DNA from: Archivesica marissinica
Taxonomy: Eukaryota; Mollusca; Bivalvia; Venerida; Vesicomyidae
Direction: 5' to 3'
DNA length: 64,000 nt
NCBI GenBank assembly: GCA_014843695.1
Contig: CM026386.1
Span: 87,749,293 to 87,813,292 of the forward strand
Shown here: piece after piece, positions 1 to 17,461 of the stretch
Position numbering within the stretch: position 1 is the first letter of the stretch
Layout of the letters: each line of letters begins with the position of its first letter
The notes under the pieces: model-generated
The model's input: only the letters and a program-made list of their open reading frames with translations
Database searches by the model: none
Told to the model about the DNA's origin: nothing
Made by a program: the position numbers and the translations under genes

Positions 1-3000
1 TACATTGATAGAATACTATCCACTACTATATGATGTATGACCATACTCTGTACTACATAATACATTGATAGAATACTATCCACTACTATATGATGTATGG
101 CCATACTCTGTACTACATAGTACATTGATAGAATACTCTCCACTACTAGCTGATGTATGACCATACTTTGTATTTACATACTACATTGATAGAACACACT
201 CCACTACTATATGATGTATGACCATACTTTGTACTTACATACTACATTGATAGAATACTCTCCACTACTATATGATGTATGACCATACGTTGTACTTACA
301 TAACACATTGATAGAATACTCTCCACTACTATATGATGTATGACCATACTTTGTACTTACATAATACATTGATATAATACTCTCCACTACTATATGATGT
401 ATGACCATACTTTGTACTTACATAGTACATTGATAGAATACTCTCCACTACTATATGATGTATGACCATACTTTGTACTTACATAGTACATTGATAGAAT
501 ACTCTCCACTACTATATGATGTATGACCATACTTTGTACTTACATAGTACATTGATAGAATACTCTCCACTACTATATGATGTATGACCATACTTTGTAC
601 TTACATAATACATTGATAGAATACTCTCCACTACTATATGATGTATGACCATACTTTGTACTTACATAGTACATTGATAGAATACTCTCCACTACTATAT
701 GATGTATGACCATACTTTGTACTTACATAATACATTGACAGAATACTCTCCACTACTATATGATGTATGACCATACTCTGTACTACATAATACATTGATA
801 GAATACTCTCCACTACTATATGATGTATGACCATACTCTGTACTTACATAATACATTGATAGAATACTCTCCACTACTATATGATGTATGACCATACTTT
901 GTACTACATAATACATTGATAGAATACTATCCACTACTATATGATGTATGACCATACTCTGTACTTACATAGTACATTGATAGAATACTCTCCACTACTA
1001 GCTGATGTATGACCATACTTTGTACTTACATACTACATTGTAGAAAACTCTCCACTACTATATGATGTATGACCATACTTTGTACTTACATAATACATTG
1101 ATAGAATACTCTCCACTACTATATGATGTATGACCATACTTACTTACATAATACATTGATAGAATACTCTCCACTACTATATGATGTATGACCATACTTT
1201 GTACTTACATAATACATTGACAGAATACTCTCCACTACTATCTGATGTATGACCATACTTTGTACTTACATAGTACATTGATAGAATACTCTCCACTACT
1301 ATATGATGTATGACCATACTTTGTACTTACATAATACATTGACAGAATACTCTCCACTACTATATGATGTATGACCATACTTTGTACTTACATAGTACAT
1401 TGATAGAATACTCTCCACTACTATATGATGTATGACCATACTTTGTACTTACATAATACATTGATAGAATACTCTCCACTACTATATGATGTATGACCAT
1501 ACTTTGTACTTACATAGTACATTGACAGAATACTCTCCACTACTAGATGATGTATGACCATACTTTGTACTTACATAGTACATTGATAGAATACTCTCCA
1601 CTACTATATGATGTATGACCATACTTTGTACTTACATACTACATTGATAGAATACTCTCCACTACTATATGATGTATGACCATACTTTGTACTTACATAA
1701 TACATTGATAGAATACTCTCCACTACTATATGATGTATGACCATACTTTGTACTTACATAATACATTGATAGAATACTCTCCACTACTATATGATGTATG
1801 ACCATACTTTGTGCTTACATAATACATTGATATAATACTCTCCACTACTATATGATGTATGACCATACTTTGTACTTACATAGTACATTGACAGAATACT
1901 CTCCACTACTATCTGATGTATGACCATACTTTGTACTTACATAGTACATTGATAGAATACTCTCCACTACTATATGATGTATGACCATACTTTGTACTTA
2001 CATAGTACATTGATAGAATACTCTCCACTACTATATGATGTATGACCATACTTTGTACTTCATAATACATTGATAGAATACTCTCCACTACTATATGATG
2101 TATGACCATACTTTGTACTTCATAATACATTGATAGAATACTCTCCACTACTATATGATGTATGACCATACTTTGTACTTACATAGTACATTGATAGAAT
2201 ACTCTCCACTACTATATGATGTATGACCATACTTTGTACTTACATAATACATTGATAGAATACTTTCCCTACTATCTGATGTATGACCATACTTTGTACT
2301 TACATAGGACATTGACAGAATACTCTCCACTACTAGCTGATGTATGGCCATACTTTGTACTTACATAGTACATTGATAGAATACTCTCCACTACTATATG
2401 ATGTATGACCATACTTTGTACTCATAATACATTGATAGAATACTATCCACTACTATATGATGTATGACCATACTTTGTACTTACATAGTACATTGATAGA
2501 ATACTCTCCACTACTATCTGATGTATGACCACACATTGTACTTACATAGTACATTGATAGAATACTCTCCACTACTATCTGATGTATGACCATACTTTGT
2601 ACTTACATAATACATTGACAGAATACTCTCCACTACTATCTGATGTATGACCATACTTTGTACTTACATAATACATTGACAGAATACTCTCCACTACTAT
2701 ATGATGTATGACCATACTTTGTACTTACATAGTACATTGATATAATACTCTCCACTACTATATGATGTATGACCATACTTTGTACTTACATAATATATTG
2801 ATATAATACTCTCCACTACTATATGATGTATGACCATACTTTGTACTTACATAGTACATTGATAGAATACTCTCCACTACTATATGATGTATGACCATAC
2901 TTTGTACTTACATAGTACATTGATAGAATACTCTCCACTACTATATGATGTATGACCATACTTTGTACTTACATAGTACATTGATAGAATACTCTCCACT

Positions 3001-6000
3001 ACTATATGATGTATGACCATACTTTGTACTTACATAGTACATTGATAGAATACTCTCCACTACTATATGATGTATGACCATACTTTGTACTTACATAGTA
3101 CATTGATAGAATACTCTCCACTACTATATGATGTATGACCATACTTTGTACTTACATAATACATTGATAGAATACTCTCCACTACTATATGATGTATGAC
3201 CATACTTTGTACTTACATAATACATTGATAGAATACTCTCCACTACTATATGATGTATGACCATACTTTGTACTTACATAGTACATTGATAGAATACTCT
3301 CCACTACTATATGATGTATGACCATACTTTGTACTTACATAATACATTGATAGAATACTCTCCACTACTATATGATGTATGACCATACTTTGTACTTACA
3401 TAGTACATTGATAGAATACTCTCCACTACTATATGATGTATGACCATACTTTGTACTTACATAGTACATTGATAGAATACTCTCCACTACTATATGATGT
3501 ATGACCATACTTTGTACTTACATAGTACATTGATAGAATACTCTCCACTACTATATGATGTATGACCATACTTTGTACTTACATAATACATTGATAGAAT
3601 ACTCTCCACTACTATATGATGTATGACCATACTTTGTACTTACATAGTACATTGATAGAATACTCTCCACTACTATATGATGTATGACCATACTTTGTAC
3701 TTACATAATACATTGATAGAATACTCTCCACTACTATATGATGTATGACCATACTTTGTACTTACATAGTACATTGATAGAATACTCTCCACTACTATAT
3801 GATGTATGACCATACTTTGTACTTACATAGGACATTGATAGAATACTCTCCACTACTATATGATGTATGACCATACTTTGTACTTACATAATACATTGAT
3901 AGAATACTTTCCCTACTATCTGATGTATGACCATACTTTGTACTTACATAGTACATTGATAGAATTCTCTCCACTACTAGCTGATGTATGACCATACTTT
4001 ATACTTACATAATACATTGACAGAATACTCTCCACTACTAGCTGATGTATGACCATACTGTGTACTTACATAATACATTGGTAGAACACTCTCAACTACT
4101 ATCTGATGTATGACCATACTTTGTACTTACATAATACATTGACAGAATACTCTCCACTACTAGCTGATGTATGACCATACTGTGTACTTACATAATACAT
4201 TGATAGAATACTCTCAACTACTATCTGATGTATGACCATACTTTGTACTTACATAATACATTGACAGAATACTCTCCACTACTATATGATATATGACCAT
4301 ACTCTGTACTACATAATACATTGATAGAATACTCTCCACTACTATATGATGTATGACCATACTCTGTACTACATAATACATTGATAGAATACTATCCACT
4401 ACTATATGATGTATGACCATACTCTGTACTACATAATACATTGATAGAATACTATCCACTACTATATGATGTATGGCCATACTCTGTACTACATAGTACA
4501 TTGATAGAATACTCTCCACTACTAGCTGATGTATGACCATACTTTATATTTACATACTACATTGGTAGAACACACTCCACTACTATATGTTGTATGACCA
4601 TACTTTGTACTTACATACTACATTGATAGAATACTCTCCACTACTATATGATGTATGACCATACGTTGTACTTACATAACACATTGTTAGAATACTCTCC
4701 ACTACTATATGATGTATGACCATACTTTGTGCTTACATAATATATTGATATAATACTCTCCACTACTATATGCTGTATGACCATACTTTGTGCTTACATA
4801 ATATATTGATATAATACTCTCCACTACTATATGCTGTATGACCATACTTTGTGCTTACATAGTACATTGATAGAATACTCTCCACTACTATATGATGTAT
4901 GACCATACTTTGTGCTTACATAGTACATTGATAGAATACTCTCCACTACTATATGATGTATGGCCATACTTTGTACTTCATAATACATTGATAGAATACT
5001 CTCCACTACTATATGATGTATGACCATACTTTGTACTTACATAGTACATTGATAGAATACTCTCCACTACTATATGATGTATGACCATAATTTGTACTTA
5101 CATAATACATTGACAGAATACTCTCCACTACTATATGATATATGACCATACTCTGTACTACATAATACATTGATAGAATACTCTCCACTACTATATGATG
5201 TATGACCATACTCTGTACTACATAATACATTGATAGAATACTATCCACTACTATATGATGTATGACCATACTCTGTACTACATAATACATTGATAGAATA
5301 CTATCCACTACTATATGATGTATGGCCATACTCTGTACTACATAGTACATTGATAGAATACTCTCCACTACTAGCTGATGTATGACCATACTTTATATTT
5401 ACATACTACATTGGTAGAACACACTCCACTACTATATGTTGTATGACCATACTTTGTACTTACATACTACATTGATAGAATACTCTCCACTACTATATGA
5501 TGTATGACCATACGTTGTACTTACATAACACATTGTTAGAATACTCTCCACTACTATATGATGTATGACCATACTTTGTGCTTACATAATATATTGATAT
5601 AATACTCTCCACTACTATATGATGTATGACCATACTTTGTACTTACATAGTACATTGACATAATGCTATCCACTACTATCTGATGTATGACCATACTTTG
5701 TACTTACATAGTACATTGATAGAATACTCTCCACTACTATATGATGTATGACCATACTTTGTGCTTACATAGTACATTGATAGAATACTCTCCACTACTA
5801 TATGATGTATGGCCATACTTTGTACTTCATAATACATTGATAGAATACTCTCCACTACTATATGATGTATGACCATACTTTGTACTTCATAATACATTGA
5901 TAGAATACTCTCCACTACTATATGATGTATGACCATACTTTGTGCTTACATAGTACATTGATAGAAAACTCTCCACTACTATATGATGTATGACCATAAT

Positions 6001-9000
6001 TTGTACTTACATAATACATTGATAGAATACTTTCCCTACTATCTGATGTATGACCATACTTTGTACTTACATAGGACATTGACAGAATACTCTCCACTAC
6101 TAGCTGATGTATGGCCATACTTTGTACTTACATAGTACATTGATAGAATACTCTCCACTACTATATGATGTATGACCATACTTTGTACTTCATAATACAT
6201 TGATAGAATACTATCCATTACTATATGATGTATGACCATACATTGTACTTACATAGTACATTGATAGAATACTCTCCACTACTATCTGATGTATGACCAC
6301 ACATTGTACTTACATAGTACATTGATAGAATTCTCTCCACTACTAGCTGATGTATGACCATACTTTATACTTACATAATACATTGACAGAATACTCTCCA
6401 CTACTAGCTGATGTATGACCATACTGTGTACTTACATAATACATTGACAGAATACTCTCCACTACTATATGATATATGCCCATACTTTGTACTTACATAG
6501 TACATTGATATAATACTCTCCACTACTATATGCTGTATGACCATACTTTGTGCTTACATAATATATTGATATAATTCTCTCCACTACTATATGCTGTATG
6601 ACCATACTTTGTGCTTACATAGTACATTGATAGAATACTCTCCACTACTATATGATGTATGACCATACTTTGTGCTTACATAGTACATTGATAGAATACT
6701 CTCCACTACTATATGATGTATGTCCATACTTTGTACTTACATAGGACATTGCTAGAATACTCTCCACTACTATATGATATATGACCATACTTTGTACTTA
6801 CATAGTACATTGCTAGAATACTCTCCACTACTATATGATGTATGACCATACTTTGTACTTACATAGGACATTGATAGAATACTCTCCACTACTATATGAT
6901 GTATGACCATACTTTGTACTTACATAATACATTGATAGAATACTCTCCACTACTATATGATGTATGACCATACTTTGTACTTACATAGTACATTGATAGA
7001 ATACTCTCCACTACTATATGATGTATGACCATACTTTGTACTTACATAATACATTGATAGAATACTCTCCACTACTATATGATGTATGACCATACTTTGT
7101 ACTTACATAATACATTGATAGAATACTCTCCACTACTATATGATGTATGACCATACTTTGTACTTACATAATACATTGATATAATACTCTCCACTACTAT
7201 ATGATGTATGACCATACTTTGTACTTACATAGTACATTGATAGAATACTCTCCACTACTATATGATGTATGACCATACTTTGTACTTACATAGTACATTG
7301 ATAGAATACTCTCCACTACTATATGATGTATGACCATACTTTGTACTTACATAGTACATTGATAGAATACTCTCCACTACTATATGATGTATGACCATAC
7401 TTTGTACTTACATAGTACATTGATAGAATACTCTCCACTACTATATGATGTATGACCATACTTTGTACTTACATAGTACATTGATAGAATACTCTCCACT
7501 ACTATATGATGTATGACCATACTTTGTACTTACATAGTACATTGATAGAATACTCTCCACTACTATATGATGTATGACCATACTTTGTACTTACATAATA
7601 CATTGATAGAATACTCTCCACTACTATATGATGTATGACCATACTTTGTACTTACATAATACATTGATAGAATACTCTCCACTACTATATGATGTATGAC
7701 CATACTTTGTACTTACATAGTACATTGATAGAATACTCTCCACTACTATATGATGTATGACCATACTTTGTACTTACATAATACATTGATAGAATACTCT
7801 CCCTACTATCTGATGTATGACCATACTTTGTACTTACATAGTACATTGACAGAATACTCTCCACTACTAGCTGATGTATGACCATACTTTGTACTTACAT
7901 AGTACATTGATAGAATACTCTCCACTACTATATGATGTATGACCATACTTTGTACTTACATAGTACATTGATAGAATACTCTCCACTACTATATGATGTA
8001 TGACCATACTTTGTACTTACATAATACATTGATAGAATACTCTCCCTACTATATGATGTATGACCATACTTTGTACTTACATAGTACATTGACAGAATAC
8101 TCTCCACTACTATATGATGTATGACCATACTTTGTACTTACATAGTACATTGATAGAATACTCTCCACTACTATATGATGTATGACCATACTTTGTACTT
8201 ACATAGTACATTGATAGAATACTCTCCACTACTATATGATGTATGACCATACTTTGTACTTACATACTACATTGATAGAATACTCTCCACTACTATATGA
8301 TGTATGACCATACTTTGTACTTACATAGTACATTGATAGAATACTCTCCACTACTATATGAGTATGACCATACTTTGTACTTACATACTACATTGATAGA
8401 ATACTCTCCACTACTATATGATGTATGACCATACTTTGTACTTACATAATACATTGATAGAATACTTCCACTACTATATGATGTATGACCATACTTTGTA
8501 CTTACATAATACATTGATAGAATACTCTCCACTACTATATGATGTATGACCATACTTTGTACTTACATAGTACATTGAAAATACTCTCACTACTATATGA
8601 TGTATGACCATACTTTGTACTTACATAAACATTGATAGAATACTCTCCACTACTATATGATGTATGACCATACTTTGTACTTACATACTACATTGATAGA
8701 ATACTCTCCACTACTATATGATGTATGACCATACTTTGTACTTACATAATACATTGATAGAATACTCTCCACTACTATATGATGTATGACCATACTTTGT
8801 ACTTACATAATACATTGATAGAATACTCTCCACTACTATATGATGTATGACCATACTTTGTACTTACATAGTACATTGATATAATACTCTCCACTACTAT
8901 ATGATGTATGACCATACTTTGTACTTACATACTACATTGATAGAATACTCTCCACTACTATATGATGTATGACCATACTTTGTACTTACATAATACATTG

Positions 9001-9990
9001 ATAGAATACTCTCCCTACTATCTGATGTATGACCATACTTTGTACTTACATACTACATTGATAGAATACTCTCCACTACTATATGATGTATGACCATACT
9101 TTGTACTTACATAGTACATTGATAGAATACTCTCCACTACTATATGATGTATGACCATACTTTGTACTTACATAGTACATTGATAGAATACTCTCCACTA
9201 CTATATGATGTATGACCATACATTGTGCTTACATAGTACATTGATAGAATACTCTCCACTACTATATGATGTATGTCCATACTTTGTACTTACATAGGAC
9301 ATTGCTAGAATACTCTCCACTACTATATGATATATGACCATACTTTGTACTTACATAGTACATTGCTAGAATACTCTCCACTACTATATGATGTATGACC
9401 ATACTTTGTACTTACATAGGACATTGCTCGAATACTCTCCACTACTATATGATGTATGACCATACTTTGTACTTCATAATACATTGATAGAATACTCTCC
9501 ACTACTATATGATGTATGACCATACTTTGTACTTCATAATACATTGATAGAATACTCTCCACTACTATATGATGTATGACCATACTTTGTACTTACATAG
9601 TACATTGATAGAATACTCTCCACTACTATATGATGTATGACCATACTAAGTACTTACATAATACATTGATAGAATACTTTCCCTACAATCTGATGTATGA
9701 CCATACTTTGTACTTACATAGGACATTGACAGAATACTCTCCACTACTAGCTGATGTATGGCCATACTTTGTACTTACATAGTACATTGATAGAATACTC
9801 TCCACTACTATATGATGTATGACCATACTTTGTACTTACATAGTACATTGATAGAATACTCTCCACTACTATATGATGTATGACCATACTTTGTACTTAC
9901 ATACTACATTGATAGAATACTCTCCACTACTATCTGATGTATGACCAAACTTTGTACTTACATACTACATTGATAGAATACTCTCCACTA
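1..9990. repeat. 61-bp satellite array, about 164 monomers, truncated by left edge
   Basis: Tandem copies of a 60-61 bp monomer run from the first base to the edge of an Ig exon. The plus-strand monomer contains gatagaatactctccacta and tgaccatactttgtacttac. Most copies differ by only a few substitutions (ATATGATG/AGCTGATG/ATCTGATG, CTTTG/CTCTG, TAATAC/TAGTAC), plus occasional 1-bp losses. Read on the minus strand nearly every monomer carries ATGTAAGTAC, a strong match to the animal 5' splice-site consensus, preceded by codons for SSGEYSIN. Short open frames on the minus strand are by-products of the periodicity, not genes. Variant blocks recur at long distances (see findings), so the array has higher-order structure. 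Confidence 0.97.
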
Positions 9991-10267
9991 CTATCTGACG
10001 TGTAACCATTTGTAACGACTTCTGTAGAAGTGCAGGTAAACTTCAAATCCTTGTCTATTTTTGCAACATTAGAGACTACAAGTGTGTTTCCCGATAGCGA
10101 GTATCGTCCACTTGAAGTGACTGCAGAATTGTCCACGTTCCAGTTGTACGATCGACTCAGACTGTGATTTGTTGGTACAGTAGTGGATGTACTTTCACAT
10201 GTAAGTGTAGCATCTTCTCCAACTGACGGATCATTAATAGATGAAATGTTTGGCTGTGTCGGGATAC
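9962..10267 (-). CDS. Immunoglobulin-domain exon (phase 1-1), 102 codons
   Basis: Internal exon of a cell-surface or secreted Ig-superfamily protein. On the minus strand an acceptor (CTATTGAAG) is followed by an open frame with a complete Ig fold pattern: first Cys in ATLTC (about residue 24), core Trp in YNWNV (about 43), strand E NTLVVSNV, and second Cys in LKFTC (about 79). The reading frame leaves by TAT|GTAAGTAC. With that donor the exon is 306 bp and starts and ends in phase 1, as do the other Ig exons in the window. The last ~45 bp of the exon and its donor are the first monomer of the 61-bp satellite, so the array begins inside the exon. Neighbouring exons were not located; it could belong with the Ig exon at 17 kb. 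The domain call is firm and the exact 3' end is an inference. Confidence 0.8.
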
Positions 10268-10615
10268 CTTCAATAGATCGAAGATTTAGAATGAGTTTTA
10301 GCTGTGAATATGTATTATTAATAACAATAATAACTAATGGTCATAGGTAGAGTTTTATTAAATCAAGTTATTAAAATAGATTGACTTATTAAACAGATAC
10401 ATTAATATATTTCCTTTATTTTAATATATAATCCAATCTTTATATTAATTGAGTTCATGACCATGCTATTTTAGAGCCACGCCTTCTGTCAATGAGATAC
10501 AGCCACTTCGGTATTACAGTGCCTTGGCCCTGTTTTAATAGTATTCGATAGGTCGATAGTGGTGTGTCCAGCCAGCCGATGGATATACTTACCTGTTAGT
10601 TTGTATATACGACAT

Positions 10616-10945
10616 ATATACAGGATCTTACATGAGTGGTGATTTCATACCATATTTCACGAAATGAGTAATGGTATTGTGATATCAAGCGATTCTTTTG
10701 GCGAGCGTAACATCAACATTCAAAAACGAGTTTCATACACTATTGTATGAAATCATCATCAATGTAAGATCCGTTTTATCGCATTGCCATAGCGCGCTCG
10801 TTTTAATAAGTAACGCTGTAACTTTCATTTTGGCGCACATTGTCGTGATGTCATTAAGTTGTCACGACGTCACTACGCAAGGCAGCGTTATATTTATGAT
10901 TTCAAACAACGTTAGCATTGCGTTGAGACCTCCTTGAATCGTAGT
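10616..10945. repeat. Dispersed repeat, copy 1 (related copy near 22975)
   Basis: The sequence from GGATCTTACATGAGTGGTGA to the stretch around GTCACGACGTCACTACGCAA recurs in diverged form at 22975-23240. Both copies hold internal inverted segments around a TTTCATAC/GTATGAAA-type hairpin and end with similar TGCGTTGAGAC/TGCGTTAAGAC sequence. No coding capacity is convincing. It is probably a non-autonomous element or MITE-like repeat, but its termini are not defined. The rest of 10268-11004 is AT-rich and shows no other recognisable feature. Confidence 0.55.
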
Positions 10946-11004
10946 TCGTCTTATCGTTAACGGTGTGTATCAATTCACCTAGATATATGCATATTTTACA
11001 TAGA

Positions 11005-11335
11005 CGGGTCAATATATGAAAAATAATGGCCTTACCCCAAAAATATTTCAACAAAAGGTTTTATTGTTTTAAATGCATTGGGGGGTCATACTGAACCTCA
11101 GAAAAAAAGTCTTCGAAAATCCCACCACGGGAAAGGGGTTAATTAGCATAAATTCAAAATGGCCACGCCCTGAAATTTCAATGTACTACAAACTTTTTTA
11201 TGGATGGAATTAGACCCTATAAATGTATTACCAATAGATAGAAACATGATACCTCTTAACCAAATAAGCATGTTTAAAATGTTCTATGATGTCGCTGTGA
11301 TGTAGAAATGACGTCACCATGACGTCACAGGTACC
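11005..11335 (+). repeat. Left terminal inverted repeat of the 4.3-kb transposon
   Basis: Starts CGGGTCAATATATG and is complementary, with indels, to 14984-15278. The inner end holds two TGACGTCA-type motifs (AATGACGTCACC and CATGACGTCACA). Confidence 0.75.
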
Positions 11336-11649
11336 GTATTGTAGGCCTACGCAAACATGGACAAAAAAGTTGAAACAGAACGTTAATTGAATAATTTTCA
11401 TAAGAGTTATTGTCTGATATTAACTCTTGCTGATGGTGATTGATTCTTGTCTTTATTTTATTAATTTTCAAAACGAATAAAGTAGGGTAGGGTGGGGCAA
11501 GATGCCCACATGAGGTAAAAGGCCCACCCCTCATAGCTTGTGTTTACAAGCATTGTCCACCAGGGTTTGTTTTTCACATTGGTGCTGCCACCTTGTAGAT
11601 CAAACAGTCAAAACATCCTGCAAGTGCAAGTGCAGACAACAGTAAGTAC

Positions 11650-14895
<3,246 letters not shown>

Positions 14896-14983
14896 TCTAT
14901 CGTATTTGGCAATGTGGCAATGTGGCACTACTATTGCTCATTTTCATTGGTATTTGAAAATTTAGTGCAATATATTAGCCGTG

Positions 14984-15278
14984 ACATCATTTCTACGTCA
15001 TGGTGACGTCATTTCTACGTCACAGTGACGTCATAGAAAATTGTCAACATGCTTATTTAGTTAAGAGGTATCATGTTTCTATCTATTGGTAATACATTTA
15101 TAGGGTCTAATTCCAACCATAAAAAAGTTAGTAGTGTAGTACATTGAAATTTCAGGGCGTGGCCATGGTGGGATTTTCGAAGACTTTTTTTCTGGGGTTC
15201 AGTATGACCCCCCAATGCATTTAAAACAATAAAACAATTTGTTGCAATTGTTTGGGGGTTAAACCGTATATTGACCCG
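14984..15278 (-). repeat. Right terminal inverted repeat of the 4.3-kb transposon
   Basis: Inverted match to 11005-11335, ending CGTATATTGACCCG. The inner part has three TGACGTCA/TACGTCA-type motifs in about 50 bp (14984-15035), more than the left end. Confidence 0.75.
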
Positions 15279-17080
15279 GCTAACAATTTAAATTACAAAT
15301 TATAGGATCATATTCTATCAACCAATCAAAATCATTCCAGGTGTGTACATTAAATTGTGGCCCAATATGTTTGCTCGCAATTAGAGATCGTGTATACCAA
15401 ATGTCATAAATGTACCCAATTTGCACTATTATCCTGTAATTTTCTTGGCTAATATATATTGCATTAAAATTATGAGATTTGAAAAAATATAGAGTTAGTC
15501 CTCGGATATTGATGCGAAATGTCACGGATATTGCAAATTTATTGAATGTTTTGACGTAGCAAATATTTGAGAAATTCACACCATTATTTTGAGGGTAATA
15601 CCTGTTAATGGAGCAAGGAACAACCACTATCTAGAAACAATTGCAACTAATCAAAGTATTATATTTTAATGTTTTTAGCTATATGCAATTGTTGACAGCC
15701 ACCGTTGTTGTTATTGTTGTTGTCGTTGACATTGCATGAGAAGTGACTACTTAGTCTCGCCTACCACTACAGTGGGCGAGATAAAACAAAATGAATACCA
15801 TGTTCATAGAGATACTCTTTAATATCACATATTGACCTGGTCCTTCGACGAAAATGGCCATATGATTAATTATAGATATGATCAAATATCAAAGAGTATA
15901 AGAGAGATCACGTATTTCGCATGTACAGACTAATTCGAATTGCGGCCGGTCATCAGTCTTCTAGATAAACTAGAATAGCGGATATACTTTCTCGCTGGCA
16001 CTGAAACATCAGATGTTCTTTGTAGAATCTAGACTTTTGCCACCGGATGAAATTTACGTTGAAGACATTTTGTGAACAACTGGTAAAATGAACAGAAAAT
16101 TAGTCAATGGCCAGAATGTACCTATACGCAATAGCAAACAAATCGTCCTTAATACACATGCACGTATCTGCTAATTGGTTTTGTATTTAACGTGTACCTC
16201 AAATTAGGTTTAATTATTTATGTTTCATATTTTTGTTTCATTATGATTAGCTAGGTTTCATTTCTTATGAATTAATCTGATTCCCCTTTATGTTATATAC
16301 AGATTCTATTTCATGATCGCTCTGCAGTTTTGAAAACGGAATTAATGTATATCCAAAGAGATGTCAATGATCCAGAAAGCTATGCCATGCCTTCATTAGG
16401 CCGTGATGATGCTTGATTTTATTTTAATGTTAGTGTGGCTGGCGAGATTATTCACTGCTTTGTAATTGGACTTAGGATTGTTATTTAATTATCTTAAGGG
16501 GTCTGACACAGTAATGATTCAGGTTGCCGCAAGCGTATCGGATTCTCTGATTGATCTGTAGTGGCAGATGTTTTGGCGGTTTTCGGCAATGACGTGTTTG
16601 TGCCATGACGTATTCGATATTTAACCATTCTAGTATTGTTATACACTGTAATAGCTCGCACGTCGCGGGTACTAATCGCGCAAGCTTCATTATTAAAATG
16701 TTATTAAATGTAAAACATATTTCAGCGTTGTTGTTTGAGCTTTAGTTATATATGTTTCGTTAGATTAGAATTACATTTACCTAAATATATATATGCCGAC
16801 ATCCCCAGCAAATAGTATCCTGGTTAATTGCTTCAAGTTTCAGGAGTTCTGAGCAATTAATACAGAAATACAGTAATTAGAAAGACGTTAACAAAGTTTT
16901 ATCAACAGATAAATAATCGAACACATAAACGGAAACCATCAATTCATACACAGTTATTTTATAACCTGGCTAGACATTGTAAGCCCATTATGCAATATAC
17001 AAATCCTATTTTGACAGATTATGCGAACACACACCCTGTATGTCTGAGAAACCAATGAAAATATTGTAAATTTTACTTAC
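15279..17080. other. Non-coding, AT-rich; no gene seen
   Basis: Nothing beyond short simple repeats (GTTGTT-rich tract near 15700-15730) could be supported. The longest open frame (15280-15627, minus) has no recognisable motif. Confidence 0.6.
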
Positions 17081-17422
17081 CTAATATATACAAAGTAGAA
17101 CATTGTTCAGTAGTAGCGACTGATGATACTGTATACCCGAGCATGTAAACACCCGCATCCATTGTCTGTAAATTGTTAGTTTGTATTGTAAAGTTTCCAG
17201 TGGTAGCATCTCCAATAAACATTGAATCAAGGCGCTCCCGCTCACTTTTGAATTCTCCATTGTAAAATGTTGATGTATATAAGATAGATCCATTGGAAGC
17301 TGCTATGTAATATGTACTGGCTCCTGATGCTGATTGTATGGAGGTCTGAAATGATATCACTGCCCTACTGCCAGGTCTTGCATAAACACGTGTAACATCT
17401 TGAGGACACGACCAACAATATA
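17081..17422 (-). CDS. V-type Ig-like exon without the canonical disulfide (phase 1-1)
   Basis: Ig-superfamily exon on the minus strand. The acceptor is probably GCTGTATTTCAG (exon start 17422), with a second phase-1 acceptor CCTCAAG (start 17398). The donor is TATATTAG|GTAAGTAA, exon end 17081. Length is 342 or 318 bp, both multiples of three. Motifs in order: RVYARPGSRAVISF (strands A'-B), a C' region YYIAASNGSILY, strand E FTIQTNNL, and MDAGVYMLGYTV (strand F). The usual strand-B and strand-F cysteines are absent; cysteines lie instead at CWSC near the start and in EQCSTLY in strand G. A 20-bp satellite begins 40 bp upstream of the acceptor. The lack of cysteines resembles the Ig exon at 58 kb. 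The partner gene is unknown. Confidence 0.7.
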
Positions 17423-17461
17423 CTGAAATACAGCACAATTTGAAATTAGAGCCAGCTTCAA

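Noticed and set aside
1..9990. CRISPR-like look of regularly spaced repeats
   Set aside because: There are no unique spacers; the whole unit repeats, and the genome is eukaryotic.
10003..10012. Donor at AATG|GTTACA for the 10-kb Ig exon
   Set aside because: GTTACA is a weak donor and would remove strand G; the GTAAGTAC at 9961 gives a complete domain and the same phase as the other exons.
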